Position numbers and translations under genes: made by a program. Below the pieces are notes generated by a model. The model saw only the letters and a list, made by a program, of their open reading frames with translations, was not told where the DNA came from and did not search any database. A DNA stretch of 9,784 bases, taken from the NCBI GenBank assembly GCA_003650505.1, contig QMQL01000018.1, positions 1 to 9,784 of the forward strand. Direction: 5' to 3'. Below, in pieces: positions 7,070-9,784 of this stretch. Source of the stretch: Candidatus Acetothermia bacterium (GTDB taxonomy: Bacteria; Bipolaricaulota; Bipolaricaulia; UBA7950; UBA9294). Numbering within the stretch: position 1 is the first letter of the stretch; every line of letters starts with the position of its first letter.

Positions 7070-7097
7070 TTGCGCGGCGGAGGCCCGGGGGTATAAT
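7070..7097 (+). promoter_or_regulatory. Putative promoter for gdhA
   Basis: A perfect TATAAT at 7092-7097 stands out in a very GC-rich gap. A weak -35, TTGCGC (7070-7075, 3 of 6), lies 16 bases upstream. The predicted start is near 7104, giving an untranslated leader of about 70 bases before the gdhA ATG. The weak -35 suggests that an activator may help. I see no clean Crp/Fnr-type TTGAT-N4-ATCAA site here. Confidence 0.6.
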
Positions 7098-7101
7098 CTC
7101 G

Positions 7102-7144
7102 CCGCCGTTGGGGGCGGATACGGATTGCCGTTTTCCGAACGGCA
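7102..7144 (+). other. Structured gdhA leader, two hairpins
   Basis: The predicted 5' leader of gdhA can form a 5-bp stem (CCGCC 7102-7106 with GGCGG 7113-7117) right at the predicted transcript start. A perfect 7-bp stem follows (TGCCGTT 7126-7132 with AACGGCA 7138-7144, loop TTCCG). The SD GGGAGG (7161-7166) lies 16 bases after the second stem and is left free. It could protect the mRNA 5' end or serve a regulator. It is too small to match a known riboswitch class. Confidence 0.4.
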
Positions 7145-7172
7145 GATAACTTGGCAGTTTGGGAGGTTACCG

Positions 7173-8429
7173 ATGACCGACGGGCCTACACTGAACCCGT
7201 TTGAGATCTCACAGCGGCAGCTGGACAAGGCGGCGGAGAAGCTCGACCTCGACCCGCAGGTGCACGCCCTCCTCCGGGAGCCGATGCGGACCCTCGAGGT
7301 CCACTTCCCCGTCCGGATGGACGATGGGACGACGAGGACGTTCACCGGATTCCGCGTCCAGTACAACGACGCCCTCGGCCCGACTAAGGGTGGGCTCCGG
7401 TTCCACCCCGATGAAACGATCGACACGGTGAAGGCCCTCGCGGCATGGATGACATGGAAGTGCGCCGTTGTCGGCATCCCGTACGGGGGTGGGAAGGGCG
7501 GAGTGATCTGCAACCCGAAGGAGCTCTCCGTCGGCGAGCTGGAGCGGGTTGCGCGTGGATACATCCGGGCGATCGGCCGGTTCATCGGGCCGGAGCGCGA
7601 CATCCCTGCTCCGGATGTCTACACAACGCCGCAGATCATGGCGTGGATGATGGACGAATACTCGACGATCGTCGGGTACAACGCCCCGGGCGTGATCACC
7701 GGGAAGCCGATCCCGCTCGGCGGTTCCCTCGGACGGGGCGACGCCACTGCACGTGGGGCGGTCTACACGATCATCGAGGCGGCCGAGGCGCTCGGGATCG
7801 ACCTGACCAAGGCGACGGTGGCGATCCAGGGCTACGGGAACGCCGGTTACTTCGCGGCGAAGCTGATGGCAGAGCTCGCAGGGAGCAAGGTCGTGGCGAT
7901 CACCGACTCGCGCGGCGGGGCCTATGTATCCGACGGGATCGACCCTGAAGCCGTTTTCCAGCATAAGAGGGAGACCGGCTCCGTGACCGGCCTCGCCGGT
8001 GGAAAGGCGATCACAAACGAGGAGATCCTCGAACTCGACGTCGATATCCTTATTCCGGCGGCGATCGAAAACGTGATCACCGAGAAGAACGCGGCGAATG
8101 TCAAGGCGAAGATTATCGCCGAGGCGGCGAACGGCCCGACGACCCCGGAGGCGGACGAGATCCTGTACAAGAACGGGAAGTACCTGATCCCCGACTTTCT
8201 CTGCAACGCCGGTGGGGTGACCGTCTCCTACTTCGAGTGGGTCCAGAACATCAGCGGGTACTACTGGACGATCGACGAGGTCTACGATCGCCTGAAGGCG
8301 AAGATGACCTCGGCGTTCCGGGAGGTTCACGCGATGGCCTCGAGCCAGAAGGTCGACAACCGGACCGCCGCCTACATGGTCTCGGTGCAGCGCGTCGCAG
8401 AAGCGATGCGGCTCCGCGGCTGGGTGTAG
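7173..8429 (+). CDS. gdhA: Glutamate dehydrogenase (Glu/Leu/Phe/Val dehydrogenase family)
   Basis: A 418-residue enzyme of the hexameric GDH type seen in archaea, Thermotoga and many anaerobes. It interconverts glutamate and 2-oxoglutarate plus ammonia. Substrate domain: GPTKGGLRFHP (69-79), PYGGGKGGV with the catalytic Lys108, and PAPDVYT with Asp148. Cofactor domain: AIQGYGNAG (217-225), then VAITDS, where Asp245 at the end of the second strand suggests NAD rather than NADP. The C-terminal part has NAGGVTVSYFEWVQN (345-359), a strong family signature. Specificity for glutamate is inferred, and leucine dehydrogenases are shorter and differ here. The start is the ATG at 7173 with SD GGGAGG (7161-7166). 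An in-frame TTG at 7125 would add 16 residues but lies in the leader hairpin and has no SD. It has its own promoter and stands as a separate unit between punA and the regulators. Confidence 0.94.
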   Translation: MTDGPTLNPFEISQRQLDKAAEKLDLDPQVHALLREPMRTLEVHFPVRMDDGTTRTFTGFRVQYNDALGPTKGGLRFHPDETIDTVKALAAWMTWKCAVVGIPYGGGKGGVICNPKELSVGELERVARGYIRAIGRFIGPERDIPAPDVYTTPQIMAWMMDEYSTIVGYNAPGVITGKPIPLGGSLGRGDATARGAVYTIIEAAEALGIDLTKATVAIQGYGNAGYFAAKLMAELAGSKVVAITDSRGGAYVSDGIDPEAVFQHKRETGSVTGLAGGKAITNEEILELDVDILIPAAIENVITEKNAANVKAKIIAEAANGPTTPEADEILYKNGKYLIPDFLCNAGGVTVSYFEWVQNISGYYWTIDEVYDRLKAKMTSAFREVHAMASSQKVDNRTAAYMVSVQRVAEAMRLRGWV

Positions 8430-8441
8430 GATCCCTCCTGT

Positions 8442-8508
8442 ACCGATTTAGTATGAATGGCGAGAATGGTCTCCTGCGAAACGGAGACCGTTCTCGCCAT
8501 TGATCGGT
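8442..8508. repeat. Long imperfect palindrome / hairpin downstream of gdhA
   Basis: The arms 8456-8474 and 8483-8501 are 19 bases each and pair fully apart from one T-G wobble (AATGGCGAGAATGGTCTCC as left arm), around an 8-base loop TGCGAAAC. Outside this core, ACCGAT (8442-8447) pairs with ATCGGT (8503-8508), with 8 unpaired bases on the left and 1 on the right, so the whole structure spans 67 bases. It begins 12 bases after the gdhA stop and may end gdhA transcription, but neither strand has a T run after the stem, so it is not a textbook intrinsic terminator. A dispersed palindromic (REP or MITE-like) element or a structured RNA are alternatives. Confidence 0.7.
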
Positions 8509-8519
8509 TAGTGTAGTCG

Positions 8520-8549
8520 TTGCCGGGGAGAGTCCGGTCCTCTTAAAAT
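8520..8549 (+). promoter_or_regulatory. Possible promoter of the + strand Crp/Fnr gene, overlapping its first ATG
   Basis: TTGCCG (8520-8525, 4 of 6) and TAAAAT (8544-8549, 5 of 6) are separated by 18 bases. They would start transcription near 8556, between the two possible start codons. GATAAT (8551-8556) is another -10-like hexamer. If real, the mRNA would be nearly leaderless from the ATG at 8560. The evidence is only hexamer matches, so confidence is low. Confidence 0.3.
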
Positions 8550-9306
8550 GGATAATGATATGTCCAAGGCTGTTTCGACGGTGAAGGAAAGGGAAGAGTT
8601 CCTTGCGAGCGTCCTCCCCTCCCTGGAGCCTGCGGAAGTTGAGGAACTGCAGCGGATATCACTTCCGGTGCACTACGATGAAGGGGAACTGATTGCTCAA
8701 GAGGGCTCCTACGCCGCCGGGGTGTATATCGTTCAATCCGGTCTTCTCTCGATCGGTAAGTATGCGAGCAAAGGCTGGGAGAAGCGGATCCTCCGATTCC
8801 TTGCGGTCGGTGAGATGTTCGGCCTGGAGACGGTCTTTCTAGAACGGGAACCGATCAATGTGCAATTTGCCAAAGCGCTTGTGGAATCCTCCCTGGTCTT
8901 CTTCGAGCGATCGAATATCCTCGCCTTCAGCAAGGCTCATCCCCGGCTGTTCGCTGATCTGTGCCGGTGGTTATGCCGCGAGGTGATCATGCTCGAGTTC
9001 AAGCTCACCCGCGAGACGGTCGAGTCGATCGATCGCAACTTGGCCCTCCTCCTCATTGCACTGACCAATAAATACGGGAAAAAGGATGAGATGCCCCCCG
9101 TCCTCGATCTCCCCGTCTCCCGCCAGACCCTGGCGGAGATGATCGGCGTCTCGATCGAAACCTTGATGCGAGCTCTCAAGCGGTTCCGCGAGCGAGGCCT
9201 GATTGAGACCTCGGGGAGGCAGATCACCATAATCGACCTGGAGAGCCTGAAGGAGAGGGCCCGCATCACCTCGTTCTACCTGTCTATCATCGAGGAGACG
9301 CTCTAG
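8548..9306 (+). CDS. Crp/Fnr-family transcriptional regulator, ligand unknown
   Basis: A 252-residue regulator with the family layout. It has a cyclic-nucleotide-type beta-roll sensor (about 20-120, with GVYIVQSGLLSIGKY and FLAVGEMFGLETVFL), a dimer helix (about 125-165) and a winged helix-turn-helix (SRQTLAEMIGVSIETLMRALKRF, about 191-213, then GLIETSGRQITI as wing). The cAMP-contact Arg-Ser of CRP is absent (NVQFAKALV in that place). There is no N-terminal cysteine cluster as in FNR: the only Cys are 139 and 143, in the dimer helix. The recognition helix has IETLMR where FNR has VETISR, keeping the Glu and Arg. The start may be the ATG at 8548 or at 8560, neither with a good SD. An in-frame stop at 8509-8511 with no start codon after it rules out a longer form. 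Codon use is more AT-rich than in the genes upstream. Its stop overlaps that of the opposing regulator. Targets are unknown, and gdhA is the nearest candidate. Confidence 0.88.
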   Translation: MDNDMSKAVSTVKEREEFLASVLPSLEPAEVEELQRISLPVHYDEGELIAQEGSYAAGVYIVQSGLLSIGKYASKGWEKRILRFLAVGEMFGLETVFLEREPINVQFAKALVESSLVFFERSNILAFSKAHPRLFADLCRWLCREVIMLEFKLTRETVESIDRNLALLLIALTNKYGKKDEMPPVLDLPVSRQTLAEMIGVSIETLMRALKRFRERGLIETSGRQITIIDLESLKERARITSFYLSIIEETL

Positions 9307-9784
9307 CCCGTTCTCTCCAGGTCTGCCAGCCAGAGGCGCAACGCTTCAAGAGAGAGGGCTATCCGTCCGGAGATCGAGACCTCGGGGAGCGAAGCGGCTA
9401 CACGCATGACCGTGGCGTTTGACACCCCCAGGAGCTGGGCGAGGGTCGCCTGTGTGATCTCGGAAGGGAGAAGGCTGATCCCTCCTTCATTCATCTCCCC
9501 GTAGTTCTCGGCCAGTTCGAGGAGGAGGCGACACATCTGCTCTCCGACAGACGCATAGGACAAAGAGGAGGTCCGCTCCTTCAGGGAGTAGAGACGCTGG
9601 GCTAGTCTTTGCAGACAGTGACACTTGACCTCATCCTCTTCTCTAAGCATGTTCAGGAACATCTCCCTCTCAAAGAAGAAAAGCTCTGTCTCGCTGACTG
9701 CACGGGCACAACTAAGGTGTAGGCCGCCGGAGTCCCTCAGTAGGATCTCCAACCCTATGAGGTTCCCCGGTCCGAGGATCTCGA
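9303..9784 (-). CDS. Crp/Fnr-family transcriptional regulator (N-terminus beyond the window)
   Basis: The - strand frame is open to the right edge, so about 160 C-terminal residues are visible and the true start lies outside. A TTG at 9752 is in frame but only interrupts the conserved sensor-domain motif: the residues before it read EILGPGNLIG, continuing LEILL, which matches FLAVGEMFGLETVFL in the opposing regulator. Then follow ARAVSETELFFFER (end of beta-roll), a dimer helix, and a helix-turn-helix ITQATLAQLLGVSNATVMRVAASL (about 9384-9455). The turn after the recognition helix is 3 residues shorter than in the neighbour, and the helix has NATVMR, lacking the Glu used by CRP and FNR for base contact. 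The CRP Arg-Ser pair is replaced (LHLSCARA). Visible Cys include a CHC pair. Hand counts of sample lines give about 47-50% GC, below the rest of the window. Its TAG stop is the complement of 9303-9305, inside the CTAG shared with the + strand gene. Confidence 0.87.
   Translation of the reverse strand, partial: EILGPGNLIGLEILLRDSGGLHLSCARAVSETELFFFEREMFLNMLREEDEVKCHCLQRLAQRLYSLKERTSSLSYASVGEQMCRLLLELAENYGEMNEGGISLLPSEITQATLAQLLGVSNATVMRVAASLPEVSISGRIALSLEALRLWLADLERTG

Noticed and set aside
7125..7172. TTG at 7125 as an alternative gdhA start.
   Set aside because: It lies at the leader hairpin without an SD, and the added 16 residues do not look like the GDH N-terminus. The ATG at 7173 has a good SD.
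8457..8516. A 19-codon ORF (MARMVSCETETVLAIDRLV) formed by the long hairpin.
   Set aside because: It has no ribosome binding site, and its sequence is dictated by the palindrome. It would only be of interest if shown to be conserved.
8442..8516. The palindrome as an integron attC site.
   Set aside because: There is no proper GTTRRRY core on the right side and no paired R/L boxes, and no cassette or integrase is nearby.

Overview
The window is a GC-rich bacterial chromosome segment that is almost entirely coding. Eight genes lie on the + strand from the left edge to about 8430. The last 1.3 kb holds two convergent Crp/Fnr-type regulators. Every gene left of 8430 is recognisable housekeeping: GlmU (C-terminal end only), PRPP synthetase, ribosomal protein bL25 of the long CTC/TL5 type, peptidyl-tRNA hydrolase, ClpC, RadA, a trimeric-type purine nucleoside phosphorylase and a hexameric-type glutamate dehydrogenase. 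The order glmU-prs-ctc-pth and the pair clpC-radA are both familiar from Gram-positive genomes. Having them fused into one string, together with a single-family GDH and very strong G/C-ending codon use, suggests an uncultured, probably anaerobic, deep-branching bacterium. Bipolaricaulota/Acetothermia is my low-confidence guess, and no marker in the window proves a phylum.

Layout. 1-2377: glmU (partial), prs, bL25 and pth form a tight transcription unit (overlap of 20 bases, gap of 13, gap of 0), and the pth stop codon lies in the loop of a small hairpin. 2378-2440: a 63-base gap with a plausible sigma-A-type promoter for clpC, overlapped by a 7-bp direct repeat. 2441-7062: clpC, radA and punA, again tightly packed (gaps of 2 and 12 bases). 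7063-7172: a 110-base gap with a perfect TATAAT and a structured leader in front of gdhA. 7173-8429: gdhA. 8430-8547: a gap dominated by a near-perfect 19-bp hairpin, which sits inside a longer 67-base imperfect palindrome. 8548-9306 (+) and 9303-9784 (-): two Crp/Fnr-family regulators that meet tail to tail on a shared CTAG, which supplies both stop codons. The second is cut by the window edge.

How the genes fit together. The left unit serves cell-wall precursor synthesis, PRPP supply and translation. ClpC (AAA+ unfoldase of the Clp protease) and RadA (recombination branch-migration helicase) are a stress and repair pair. PunA feeds purine salvage, which shares the PRPP pool with Prs. GdhA links ammonia and 2-oxoglutarate metabolism. 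The two regulators lack both the cAMP-contact signature of CRP and, where it can be seen, the FNR iron-sulphur cysteines, so their signal is unknown.

I do not see a defence system, mobile element, CRISPR array, RNA gene or other clearly new system. The parts most worth a second look are the right-hand end (paired regulators, shared stop codons, long hairpin, falling GC), a non-standard PRPP loop in Prs, and the promoter and repeat architecture in front of clpC.
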